A stretch of DNA of 21,262 nucleotides from an uncultured Alphaproteobacteria bacterium (GTDB lineage Bacteria; Pseudomonadota; Alphaproteobacteria; Rickettsiales; UBA1997), in the NCBI GenBank assembly GCA_949298005.1, contig CASFUN010000054.1, positions 1 through 21,262 of the forward strand, written 5' to 3'. Every line of letters begins with the position of its first letter. Position 1 is the first letter of the stretch. The notes beneath the pieces are model-generated. The model did not search any database, was not told the DNA's origin, and saw only the letters and a program-made list of their open reading frames with translations. Below are positions 7,714-15,103 of this stretch, piece after piece. The position numbers and the translations under genes are program-made.

Positions 7714-7741
7714 TTAACAAAAAATTATGTCATCATAAAAT
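7714..7741 (+). promoter_or_regulatory. Putative promoter of trxB
   Basis: TTAACA (7714-7719), a 16-base spacer and TAAAAT (7736-7741) lie in the 69-base gap before trxB. The arrangement copies the cmk promoter: same spacing, A-run after the -35 box, ATCA just before and TAA just after the -10 box. The predicted leader is short, about 12-15 bases. Confidence 0.45.
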
Positions 7742-7760
7742 TAATTAATCTTTTTAAAAA

Positions 7761-8699
7761 ATGGATAAGCACTACGACGTATTAATAATCGGTTCAGGGC
7801 CAGCCGGATGTACAACAGGGATATACACCACAAGAAGTGGCCTAAAAACTGCTATATTTACTGGTTCCAGCATTGGTGGACAATTAACTATAACAACCGA
7901 TGTAGAAAATTTTCCTGGTTTTCCAGAACCAATAAATGGTTTAGAACTAACAAACAAAATTTTAAAACAAGCAGAAAATATTAGTACTGAAATAATATAT
8001 TCAACCATAAATAGCGTAGATTTTGATAAAAGGCCTTTCGTATGTACTAACGACGAAGAAACATATACTGCTGATAACATTGTTATAGCAACTGGTGCAA
8101 AAGCAAAATGGCTCGGTTTAGAAAGCGAAAAAAAATTCACAGGTTTCGGAGTATCAGGCTGTGCTACCTGTGATGGCAATTTTTTTAGAAATCAGCCAGT
8201 AGCTATTGTTGGTGGAGGAGATACAGCTGGTACAGAAGCTTTGCACATGGCAAATATAGCTTCAAAAGTTTATTTAGTATATAGAAAATCTAATCTTATA
8301 AGAATGCAAAGTACTATAGCTAATCAAGTTCTAAGTAACAATAAAATTGAAATAATATTTGATAGCGAAATAGATGAAATTTTAGGAACAGAAAAACCAA
8401 TTTCTGTTGAATCAATAAGAATTCTTAACAATAAAACAAAATTAAAAAGTACAATTAGTGTTAAAGCTGTTTTTATTGCAATAGGTAGAAAACCAGAAAG
8501 TGATATTTTTAAAAATACTAAATTAGATATTAATAAATCAGGCTATATAATAACACAACCTAATAGTTCAAGAACAAACATAAAAAATGTATATGCAGTT
8601 GGAGATGTTACAGATAAAAAATTTAAACAAGCAGTTATAGCAGCTGGTTTTGGAGCAATTGCAGCACTAGAAATAGAAGAGGATAGAAATGAAATTTAG
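7761..8699 (+). CDS. trxB: Thioredoxin-disulfide reductase
   Basis: This FAD enzyme passes electrons from NADPH to thioredoxin in the cytoplasm. The 312 residues start with the FAD-binding GSGPAG (11-16), followed by GGQL and the ENFPGFPEPI segment. The redox-active pair is Cys134 and Cys137 in GCATCDG, and the NADPH site GGGDTAGTEA begins at 151. The C-terminal half has VFIAIGRKPES and VYAVGDVTD, the second FAD element. Length and motif order match low-molecular-weight bacterial TrxB. It has its own putative promoter, an A-run before the ATG and no Shine-Dalgarno sequence. Its last 11 bases overlap the start of rppH, so the two should be translated from one message. Confidence 0.97.
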   Translation: MDKHYDVLIIGSGPAGCTTGIYTTRSGLKTAIFTGSSIGGQLTITTDVENFPGFPEPINGLELTNKILKQAENISTEIIYSTINSVDFDKRPFVCTNDEETYTADNIVIATGAKAKWLGLESEKKFTGFGVSGCATCDGNFFRNQPVAIVGGGDTAGTEALHMANIASKVYLVYRKSNLIRMQSTIANQVLSNNKIEIIFDSEIDEILGTEKPISVESIRILNNKTKLKSTISVKAVFIAIGRKPESDIFKNTKLDINKSGYIITQPNSSRTNIKNVYAVGDVTDKKFKQAVIAAGFGAIAALEIEEDRNEI

Positions 8700-9126
8700 A
8701 AAAGGTATAGGCGCTATAATACTTGACAAAAATGATAACATCATAGCTTTCCAAAGAAGTGATTATAGAGATAATTGGCAAGAACCTGAAGGTGGTATAG
8801 AAGAGAATGAAACACCATTGGAAGCGTTAAAAAGAGAATTAAAAGAAGAAGTAGGACTTGAAGAGACTAATTATGTTATTCTAAAGAAAACTAAAAAATT
8901 TTTTAGATATTCTTTTGATAAACAATTTATGGGTTTTGACGGACAAGAGAAAAAATTTTTCCTTGTAAAATTACTACATGAACCACATTTCACATTTAAT
9001 AATAAAGAAGATGAGATAGAATTTTCTGATTTTAAAAGTATGAATTCCAAAGAATTAATACGTTTAGCTCCAAAATTTAAAGAAAAAATGTACGCCAAGA
9101 TTATAAAAGAATTTAATTTGGATTAA
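8689..9126 (+). CDS. rppH: RNA pyrophosphohydrolase (Nudix)
   Basis: RppH removes pyrophosphate from the 5' triphosphate of mRNA and so starts 5'-end-dependent decay. The 145 residues contain a complete Nudix box from Gly35 to Leu57 (GGIEENE to RELKEEVGL). The part after it matches RppH rather than a generic Nudix enzyme: FRYSFDKQF, FDGQEKKFFLVKL, the acidic EDEIEFSDF strand and the C-terminal FKEKMYAKIIKEF helix. WQEPEGGI replaces the usual WQxPQGGI, a small change. It is slightly short for RppH. The start overlaps the trxB end by 11 bases and is one of the few here with a Shine-Dalgarno-like GAGG, 6 bases upstream inside trxB, suggesting translational coupling. Confidence 0.88.
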   Translation: MKFRKGIGAIILDKNDNIIAFQRSDYRDNWQEPEGGIEENETPLEALKRELKEEVGLEETNYVILKKTKKFFRYSFDKQFMGFDGQEKKFFLVKLLHEPHFTFNNKEDEIEFSDFKSMNSKELIRLAPKFKEKMYAKIIKEFNLD

Positions 9127-9144
9127 ATTAATATAATAAATACC

Positions 9145-9221
9145 TGGTGGGTCTGGGTGGACTTGAACCACCGACCTTTGCTTTATCAGAACAACGCTCT
9201 AACCACCTGAGCTACAAACCC
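9145..9221 (-). tRNA. tRNA-Ile (anticodon GAT)
   Basis: Read on the minus strand, a complete 77-base cloverleaf is present. The acceptor stem is GGGTTTG/CAGACCC with one T-G pair. The D-arm is GCTCAGGTGGTTAGAGC. The anticodon stem TTGTT/AGCAA encloses CTGATAA, giving anticodon GAT. The T-arm is GGTGG-TTCAAGT-CCACC. CCA is encoded. It is convergent with rppH (18-base gap) and divergent from the dsbA-like gene. In most bacteria this tRNA sits in the 16S-23S rRNA spacer; here it stands alone. Confidence 0.97.
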
Positions 9222-9327
9222 TATTTATATTATTAATATATTTTCTAACATTTAAAAATGCAATGTAGATTATATTCAATATTATACGAAATATGCTAGA
9301 TATTCTCAATTGAAATTAATAATTATT

Positions 9328-9341
9328 TATAATACTATAAT
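9328..9341 (+). promoter_or_regulatory. Possible -10 elements upstream of the DsbA-like gene
   Basis: The 146-base divergent gap between the tRNA and the DsbA-like gene holds two exact TATAAT hexamers (9328-9333 and 9336-9341). TTGAAA at 9310-9315 lies at non-ideal spacing to both (12 and 20 bases). In sequence this A/T-rich, chance matches are common, so this is a weak call. Confidence 0.25.
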
Positions 9342-9367
9342 TAAGTGTTATTAATAACTTTTAAAAA

Positions 9368-10135
9368 ATGAAAAACGAAAATAATTCTTGTTCTATAAAA
9401 AATATGTCTCCAGAAATAAAAACAGCATATTTTTTGATAATTTTACTATTTGCTATGTGTATATTTATCTGGGTTAAAACAGGTAAAGCTAATAATGATG
9501 ATAATATAGCTAAGTGGATTGACAAAAATCCAAAAGCTATAATTGACTCAGTTCAAAAATTTGCTGAACAACAACAAGTTGAATCACAAAGAAAACACCA
9601 AGAAAATTTAGATAAAAATGTTAAAAATAATCTTGATAAAATCTTGGATGAAGAAAATACAGGTGTTCACAATCCAAAAGGAAAGAAAACTATAGTTGAA
9701 TTTTATGATTATAATTGTGGTTATTGTAAAATGGCATCTGCTGCTATTGCAAAAGTTGTTAATGATGATAAAGATGTAAAAGTTCTTTTTAGAGAACTAC
9801 CTATATTTGGTGGTGTATCTGAATTAGCTGCAAAATATTCCATTGCTATAGCTATTTCTGAATCTAATAAGTTTCTTGCTTTCCATGAAGCTCTAATGGA
9901 AGGTGACGCTCATAGTGAAGAAGGTATTAAAGAGGCTGTAAAAAAAGCTAAAGTAAATTTAGATAAAATTCTTAAAGTTATGAAGTCTAAATCAGAAGAA
10001 ATAGAAAAAAGGATAGAAGATAATAAAAGACTAGCTAATGAAATAGGTATCCAAGGAACACCAGCTCTTATGATCGGAGATGAGTTTATTCCTGGTTATG
10101 TCGACGCAGAAACAATGAAAGCTAAATTAAGATAG
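9368..10135 (+). CDS. Membrane-anchored DsbA-family thiol:disulfide oxidoreductase
   Basis: The 255 residues have a membrane anchor at about 19-37 (YFLIILLFAMCIFIWV), a charged Gln/Lys-rich linker (about 50-100), and a thioredoxin-fold domain with a helical insertion. The active site is C117-G-Y-C120 in FYDYNCGYCK, and the cis-proline loop is IQGTPALMIG. FRELPIFGG is typical of the Com1/DSBA-like group found in Alphaproteobacteria. The catalytic domain should face the periplasm, held by an uncleaved anchor. Whether it mainly oxidises or isomerises disulfides cannot be told from sequence. It is followed after 3 bases by an OmpA-like lipoprotein, so the two form an envelope unit. The ATG is preceded by a TTTTAAAAA stretch with no Shine-Dalgarno sequence. 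Confidence 0.92.
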   Translation: MKNENNSCSIKNMSPEIKTAYFLIILLFAMCIFIWVKTGKANNDDNIAKWIDKNPKAIIDSVQKFAEQQQVESQRKHQENLDKNVKNNLDKILDEENTGVHNPKGKKTIVEFYDYNCGYCKMASAAIAKVVNDDKDVKVLFRELPIFGGVSELAAKYSIAIAISESNKFLAFHEALMEGDAHSEEGIKEAVKKAKVNLDKILKVMKSKSEEIEKRIEDNKRLANEIGIQGTPALMIGDEFIPGYVDAETMKAKLR

Positions 10136-10138
10136 TAT

Positions 10139-11038
10139 ATGAAAACTAAAACACTATTAGGGTCATTTTTATTGATATTCTTATTTTCTTGCAGTACAAA
10201 AATTGATTTTTTAAGACGTCGAGAAGATTTATTAGAAAGTAAAAATGATCTTGGTAGTGTTCTAGGCTTGAAATATCTAAGATATGCCGACGTATTAGAG
10301 AAAAATGATGATAAAAAAAGTGCAAAATATTTTAGCGATTTGGCTATAGATGCAGCTTTTTATGGAAAATATGGGAAAGAATTTAAAGAAAAATTTTCTG
10401 AAAATAATTCAGTTGAACAAATAGCAGATATGTATTTTCTATTCAATTGTTGGTATTATTTTGAAACTAACAATAAAAATCTCGGCGAAGCCACTATATG
10501 CAAAAATTCATTTTTAGAACTATACAAACAATTAGAGAGAACTAATAAAAATGCCGTAAATTCTGAAAAAAAAATAGTAAATAACTCTGAGTTCGAAAAT
10601 TTAGAAGGTCTTTCAAAAAAAGAAGAAATTATATATAAAGAGCTATTAAAAAAACAGAGTATGGACATATTTTTTGATTATGATAGCTTTAAATTGAACG
10701 ATGAGGCAAATGAAAAAATTAAAGTTCTCTTAAAATATATTAATAATCTTAAGACAAGTTATAAAGTATCTGTTATAGGCCATGCAGACAGGATAGGTAA
10801 ACCAATATATAATAACAATATAGCAATAAAAAGAGCAAATGTTGTTTTTAATGCGCTGGTAAAAAATGGCATTCCAAGAGACTCTATTAATGTTAAAAGT
10901 TATAGCTCAAAGTCTCCAAAAGTTATAACTAAACAAAAAGACAAAAACCAGCTAAATAGACGAGTTGAAATTATTTTAGATCTTGACTACAAACAAAATG
11001 ATGTAATTCCTCAACCTATAAAGGTTATAAAGAAATAA
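10139..11038 (+). CDS. OmpA/Pal-like peptidoglycan-binding lipoprotein
   Basis: The 299 residues begin with a lipoprotein signal: basic MKTK, a hydrophobic stretch and the lipobox LFSC, with lipidated Cys18. Residues about 40-135 form a helical region (KYLRYADVLEKN, AKYFSDLAIDAA) like that of alphaproteobacterial OmpA-family lipoproteins. The C-terminal OmpA domain (about 174-283) has FFDYDSFKLN, GHADRIG with the peptidoglycan-contact Asp217, the matching Arg232 and the NRRVEI end. It is therefore expected to be anchored in a membrane by lipid, usually the outer one, and to hold peptidoglycan. The start is 3 bases after the DsbA-like gene. Its 3' end overlaps the convergent prepilin-peptidase gene by 14 bases. 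It is longer than classical Pal, so I do not give it that name. Confidence 0.9.
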   Translation: MKTKTLLGSFLLIFLFSCSTKIDFLRRREDLLESKNDLGSVLGLKYLRYADVLEKNDDKKSAKYFSDLAIDAAFYGKYGKEFKEKFSENNSVEQIADMYFLFNCWYYFETNNKNLGEATICKNSFLELYKQLERTNKNAVNSEKKIVNNSEFENLEGLSKKEEIIYKELLKKQSMDIFFDYDSFKLNDEANEKIKVLLKYINNLKTSYKVSVIGHADRIGKPIYNNNIAIKRANVVFNALVKNGIPRDSINVKSYSSKSPKVITKQKDKNQLNRRVEIILDLDYKQNDVIPQPIKVIKK

Positions 11039-11768
11039 GGCAAATTAGTAAAGAAATTAATATAGCAGGCACAAAAGGAAATTTTTCTACATCATTGTTT
11101 CTATTAAAATTTCTAAATAAATAAAATGTCATTATTCCACTTAAACCAGTAATAATCAAAAATTTTGGCAAATTTTCTAATCTTAGAATTAGACCACATA
11201 TTGAAAACAATACCTTATCAGCATCACCAACAAATTCACTACTTTTTAACTTCTTCAGAAAAACTACACATAAACATATAATAATATAATATAAAATAGA
11301 GCAAAATATTGAAAATAATGGATCTATTGGATTAAATAATATAAATAATACTGCACAAAAACCAAGATATACTTGCAGATATATTGGTACAACCATATAT
11401 TTAATATCTATAAAATATATAGCCAGAATAGATATTATTATCAATATTGCAAATATATATTTTAGAGAAAAACCATAAATAAAATATGATATACCAAATA
11501 AATTAGCACACAATATTTCCAGTACTAATTGTTCAATAGATAACTTTTTGCTACAGTATGGACATAAACCTTTCTGAACGATAAAAGATATTATTGGTAT
11601 AGTTTCAATTTTATTAAATTTAGTCTGACAATATTGGCATTTTGATCTTTTTACAATTAGTTCTTTAATATTTGGTATTCTGTCATCATTATTCAAAAAT
11701 GATATTAAATTACCAATGTAGGCACCTATACAAATGAAAGTTAAAGATATAATAAAATTTATCAACAT
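11025..11768 (-). CDS. A24 family prepilin peptidase
   Basis: The 247-residue polytopic membrane protein has the two zinc-finger pairs of long-form PilD-like enzymes, C44-x2-C47 and C69-x2-C72, in the first cytoplasmic loop. The candidate catalytic aspartates are Asp121 (FIDIKYMVVP) and Asp184 (FVGDADKVL, a variant of GxGDxKL). Several hydrophobic segments surround them. PilD-type enzymes cleave, and often N-methylate, type IV pilin-like precursors. No pilin or secretion gene lies in the window, so the substrate must be encoded elsewhere. It is the last gene of the minus-strand operon, 3 bases after rlmB, and its end overlaps the OmpA-like gene by 14 bases. The alanine in the GxGD motif is a moderate departure. 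Confidence 0.85.
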   Translation of the reverse strand: MLINFIISLTFICIGAYIGNLISFLNNDDRIPNIKELIVKRSKCQYCQTKFNKIETIPIISFIVQKGLCPYCSKKLSIEQLVLEILCANLFGISYFIYGFSLKYIFAILIIISILAIYFIDIKYMVVPIYLQVYLGFCAVLFILFNPIDPLFSIFCSILYYIIICLCVVFLKKLKSSEFVGDADKVLFSICGLILRLENLPKFLIITGLSGIMTFYLFRNFNRNNDVEKFPFVPAILISLLICLISL

Positions 11769-11771
11769 AAC

Positions 11772-12527
11772 TTAAATCCCCCAAAGTTTATAAATTACTA
11801 TAGCTGCAGCTACTGATACATTAAGACTTTCAACATCATCACTCATGGTTATTTTACATAACATATCGCAACTTTTTTTCACAAGTGATCTTATCCCGCT
11901 ACCTTCATTTCCTATAACTATACCTATATTATTGCTATCGTTTAACATTTTTATATCATTTCTAGCTTCTCCAGCAAGTCCTATTATAAAATAACCAACT
12001 TTTTTTAAAGATTCTATTGCATTATTCAAATTTTGAACCTCAATCAAGTTTATAAATTCTGACAAACCAGCTGATGTTTTAGAAATAATAGACATATCTT
12101 TTGGACTATTATATTTCGTCTTAATTATATATTTAATATTGAAAGCTAAAGAAGTTCTAATTATAGCGCCTATATTATGTGGGTCTGTTAATTGATCTAA
12201 AATAATTATCCTTGGTAGATTGTTTTTATCGGCACATTTTTCATTTATGAAATTCTGAAAATCTAAGTATTTCTGTTTTTTTATGTACCCTATATAACCC
12301 TGATGATTAATATCTGGCAACATTTTATTTAATTCAGAATTACTCCTGTTATTTAACAAACCTTTCTTTATAATAAGATTATTTTTTATAATAAAATTTT
12401 CCACTTCATTTAAATTTGAAGTATATATTTTTTCAAAATCTGAGCTCCTATTCTTTAGTGCAAGAAAAAATGGATGCTTTCCATAAATTATTGAACTAAA
12501 ACTATTATTATTTTTCCATCTCTTCAT
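11772..12527 (-). CDS. rlmB: 23S rRNA 2'-O-ribose methyltransferase, RlmB/TrmH (SPOUT) family
   Basis: The 251 residues have a small N-terminal substrate-binding domain (IIYGKHPFFLALKN, HQGYIGYIKK) and a C-terminal SPOUT methyltransferase domain. Its three motifs are visible: DPHNIGAIIRTS (115-126, Asn118 and Arg124), IVIGNEGSGIR (203-213) and SLNVSVAAAI (234-243), which build the knotted AdoMet site. RlmB methylates G2251 in the 23S rRNA peptidyl-transferase loop of E. coli. A related TrmH-family target cannot be excluded, but the N-terminal domain favours RlmB. The first 20 bases overlap the end of the upstream parvulin gene, which suggests coupled translation. Confidence 0.9.
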   Translation of the reverse strand: MKRWKNNNSFSSIIYGKHPFFLALKNRSSDFEKIYTSNLNEVENFIIKNNLIIKKGLLNNRSNSELNKMLPDINHQGYIGYIKKQKYLDFQNFINEKCADKNNLPRIIILDQLTDPHNIGAIIRTSLAFNIKYIIKTKYNSPKDMSIISKTSAGLSEFINLIEVQNLNNAIESLKKVGYFIIGLAGEARNDIKMLNDSNNIGIVIGNEGSGIRSLVKKSCDMLCKITMSDDVESLNVSVAAAIVIYKLWGI

Positions 12528-13482
12528 AATCTAAATCTTGTTCTTTATTTTCTTCTTGTCCTTTTACATTATTATTGCTAAGTTCATCATTCTCTATACT
12601 TTTTTCTTTTCCTACTTTTATATATAACTCTATTCTCGGATTACTTATAGTTTTTTCCATAAATTCATGAAATTTCTCATCCATAATTTTTTCTAAAATT
12701 TCATCTCTTGCTTCTTCATATGGTTTTATGTTTATTTTTCTTGAATCATCTACTTTAATTATGTGCCAACCTTCCGATGTTTTTACAGGTCTTGACATTT
12801 CGCCAACCTTCAACATAAATGCAATCTCTGCAAACTCCTGAACGGCTATTTCTTCTTTAAGAACATATCCTATACAACCACAATTTTTAGCACTTTCTTC
12901 GTCTAGAGATTTTTTCTCTGCTAAATTTTCAAAATTATTTCTAGCAAGTGCTAAACTTCTAATTCTATTAGCCTCATCTTCAGTTTCTACAAGAATATGA
13001 CTTATTTTTCTTTCTTCCTTATCATTCAGGGCCTCAACTAAACTATCATATCTTTTTTGAATTTCTTCTTCTTTTATATTATTAAATATTCTTTCTTGTA
13101 AATATTTTTCTCTTATTAATCTTTCATAATACTCTCTAGCAAGAAATTTAATATCATTATCTCTATTTAATTTAATTTTTTTGGCTAATTTATTTATTCT
13201 TTTGTCAAGATAAACTTCAAGTAATACAGCCTTTATTTCATTATCATTTAAGTCGTCTATTTTTAAATCATTCATACCATATTGATCTATAATTGCAGAT
13301 AATCTAGTTTCAAGATTCTTTTCATAAACTTTAGTTCCATTTACTTTTGCTATTAATTTGCCTTTATTAATAAAATGGTATTTTTTATAATGTAAATAAC
13401 ACAAAAATGACACAATAATTAAGAAGAGTACTAATACTATTATAACAATTTTTTTTATAAGTATTTTTTCATCTTTTCTCAT
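12508..13482 (-). CDS. Membrane-anchored parvulin-type peptidyl-prolyl isomerase
   Basis: The 324 residues start with a lysine-rich N-terminus and a single membrane segment (about 12-31), followed by a SurA/PpiD-like N-terminal region (AKVNGTKVYEKNLETRL, about 45-61) and a helical part. The parvulin domain spans about 156-245: KISHILVETEDEA with His162, NFENLAEKKSLDEESAKNCGCIGYV, FMLKVGEMSRPVKTSEGWHIIKV with His240. The C-terminal tail is acidic. The protein should sit in the inner membrane and help fold exported proteins, like PpiD but with half its length. It lies between engB (4 bases upstream) and rlmB (overlapping) in the minus-strand operon. No Shine-Dalgarno sequence is seen. Confidence 0.9.
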   Translation of the reverse strand: MRKDEKILIKKIVIIVLVLFLIIVSFLCYLHYKKYHFINKGKLIAKVNGTKVYEKNLETRLSAIIDQYGMNDLKIDDLNDNEIKAVLLEVYLDKRINKLAKKIKLNRDNDIKFLAREYYERLIREKYLQERIFNNIKEEEIQKRYDSLVEALNDKEERKISHILVETEDEANRIRSLALARNNFENLAEKKSLDEESAKNCGCIGYVLKEEIAVQEFAEIAFMLKVGEMSRPVKTSEGWHIIKVDDSRKINIKPYEEARDEILEKIMDEKFHEFMEKTISNPRIELYIKVGKEKSIENDELSNNNVKGQEENKEQDLDYEEMEK

Positions 13483-13486
13483 ATAT

Positions 13487-14098
13487 TTATCTTGTTAAAT
13501 CATAAATTGTTTCTCTAAGTTTATCCAAACCATATCCTTTACTGCTACTAACAATCAAAATTTCATTTTTAATAAAACTATATTTCGCAACTTCAAGTCT
13601 AACCACTTCAAGAGTTTTTTCAACATCATTTTTGTTAACTGTATCAATTTTTGTAATAACTATTTGGCACAAAATATTAAACTCTTTCAAAATCTGAATA
13701 AAATCAAAATCAATAGTTGTAATTCCTCTTCTAACATCAAGTAATAAGAATAAAACTTTAAGTTTTTTATCAAATAATAAATAATCTACAATCAGATTAT
13801 GCCATTTTTTTCTTTCTGCTTCACTAGTATTAGCAAAACCATAGCCAGGCATATCAACTAAAACTAAATTATTATCAATTTCAAAAAAATTTATTTCTCT
13901 TGTTCTTCCAGGCATTTTAGAAGTCTTCGAAACTTTGCTATTATTTAGAGCATTTATAAGACTTGATTTACCAACATTTGACCTACCAATAAAAGCAATA
14001 TTATAGGATGATTTTGTATAAAATTGACTTTTATCGGCAGCTCCAAGAATAAATTTAGGCTTATTTTGCAGGAAATAATTATCTATTTTTTTATTCAT
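13487..14098 (-). CDS. engB: Ribosome-biogenesis GTPase EngB (YihA/YsxC)
   Basis: This small GTPase assists large-subunit assembly. The 203 residues show all G motifs: G1 GRSNVGKSS (38-46), G2 GRTREINFF (64-72), G3 DMPGYG (82-87), G4 TKID (149-152) and G5 SSSKGYG near 183. LDVRRG (120-125) is a further YihA signature. There is no extra domain, as expected. The gene begins 2 bases after the mnhG-like gene and has a Shine-Dalgarno-like GAGG seven bases before its ATG, inside the end of that gene. It is one of the few such sites in the window. Confidence 0.96.
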   Translation of the reverse strand: MNKKIDNYFLQNKPKFILGAADKSQFYTKSSYNIAFIGRSNVGKSSLINALNNSKVSKTSKMPGRTREINFFEIDNNLVLVDMPGYGFANTSEAERKKWHNLIVDYLLFDKKLKVLFLLLDVRRGITTIDFDFIQILKEFNILCQIVITKIDTVNKNDVEKTLEVVRLEVAKYSFIKNEILIVSSSKGYGLDKLRETIYDLTR

Positions 14099-14100
14099 TT

Positions 14101-14850
14101 TTAAGCCTCATTTAACATTTCCTCAGTAAGGCCATATTTATCAAGAATATCTTTTATTATTTTTTCAGTCTCTTGAATTTTTTCAGGTTTCCTTGTTGAA
14201 TATGCATTTTTTCTAGCAGTTTCTATTTTTTTCTTTAAAGCTCTTTTTTGTTCCATTATCTTCTCTTCAGTATCATCTATAGCCTCTTTAACTTCTTCTT
14301 CACTAGGTTCTTCAGGTTGTCTTTCTGAATTAGCAGCTATTATATTAACACATTCTGAAAAAAATGTTGAAAAATCAACCTGTCTTTTAACTACTTTTTG
14401 ATCGTAGTTAATTGTATCATCTTGACTATCATATACGTCAGTTTCATAATAACCACGATTCTCTATTACGTTATTCTTTACTACATTCTTAGGTTGCTTA
14501 TTTCTCAAAACTTCTCTAAAATGTTGCATTCTAGCCTCCAACATTTTCTCTCTTTTTTTTGCATATTCAGTAGTATCACCAACATCGGATTTCTTAAATA
14601 AAATATGTAATAATGTTAACGAACATAAAGTATTGACGGCTATTATAATTATTACTTCCAATAAAAATTGGTAACTAAATCTACTAAAACAAATAGCAAG
14701 TAAAAAGAAATTTATACCATAGATATTTAATATATTTGTTACATGTAATAAAATTCCTATATTATTAGAATATCTCAATAACAATACAAAGCCAGAAAAA
14801 AGAAACAACATTGATATAATAAGAAAAAAATAACTTATGTATAAACTCAT
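14101..14850 (-). CDS. mnhG: MnhG/PhaG-like antiporter subunit with long C-terminal extension
   Basis: Residues 1-88 form three membrane segments (about 4-26, 33-55, 62-86). They line up with the Mrp/Pha cation-proton antiporter subunit G: FLFSGFVLLLRYSNNIGILLH stands where GxLGLLRLPDVYTRLHA is expected, and LLEVIIIIAVNTLCSLTLLH where the final segment lies. Conservation of individual residues is weak; the call relies on topology and on its place after E-like and F-like genes. Residues about 90-249 are an added soluble, highly charged tail with predicted coiled-coil stretches (EEEVKEAIDDTEEKIMEQKR, KKIETARKNAY) and a C-terminal GLTEEMLNEA. Typical MnhG is only about 100-130 residues. Start and upstream stop share ATGA. 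The function of the tail is unknown to me. Confidence 0.6.
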   Translation of the reverse strand: MSLYISYFFLIISMLFLFSGFVLLLRYSNNIGILLHVTNILNIYGINFFLLAICFSRFSYQFLLEVIIIIAVNTLCSLTLLHILFKKSDVGDTTEYAKKREKMLEARMQHFREVLRNKQPKNVVKNNVIENRGYYETDVYDSQDDTINYDQKVVKRQVDFSTFFSECVNIIAANSERQPEEPSEEEVKEAIDDTEEKIMEQKRALKKKIETARKNAYSTRKPEKIQETEKIIKDILDKYGLTEEMLNEA

Positions 14851-15101
14851 TGGTTTGTACTCTCCTCAATTTTTTCAAACATTAAAAACACTAAAAAATT
14901 AAAAAGTATCATTATTAAAATAAAAACCGTCACATTATCCCATTTTAAAAAATATGTTGCATACGATAAAATTAAAGTAATTATAATATTTATTATAGTA
15001 TATAAATACATTGTTGCATTCTTTTTAGACTTATCTCTTGTCAATTTAAAAAAAAGCATTAATACAAGAATAAAAGAAAAAAACATAACTATTCTCATCA
15101 T
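14847..15101 (-). CDS. mnhF: MnhF/PhaF-like antiporter subunit
   Basis: A small protein of 84 residues if it starts at the ATG at 15101, 2 bases after the mnhE-like stop. A TTG at 15110 is also in frame, giving 87. It consists of three membrane segments with a basic loop (LTRDKSKKN) after the first. MnhF has the same size and topology, with a GPTxxDR loop in that place that is not conserved here. The last segment (WDNVTVFILIMILFNFLVF) fits the family pattern. As a lone protein it could not be assigned; its position between E-like and G-like genes, with a 4-base ATGA overlap to mnhG, makes the call reasonable. Role: part of a multi-subunit cation/H+ antiporter in the inner membrane. Confidence 0.6.
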   Translation of the reverse strand: MMRIVMFFSFILVLMLFFKLTRDKSKKNATMYLYTIINIIITLILSYATYFLKWDNVTVFILIMILFNFLVFLMFEKIEESTNQ

Positions 15102-15103
15102 AG

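Noticed and set aside
7772..8179. 135-codon minus-strand open frame within trxB
   Set aside because: Fully antisense to an unambiguous trxB; no motif and composition typical of a shadow frame.
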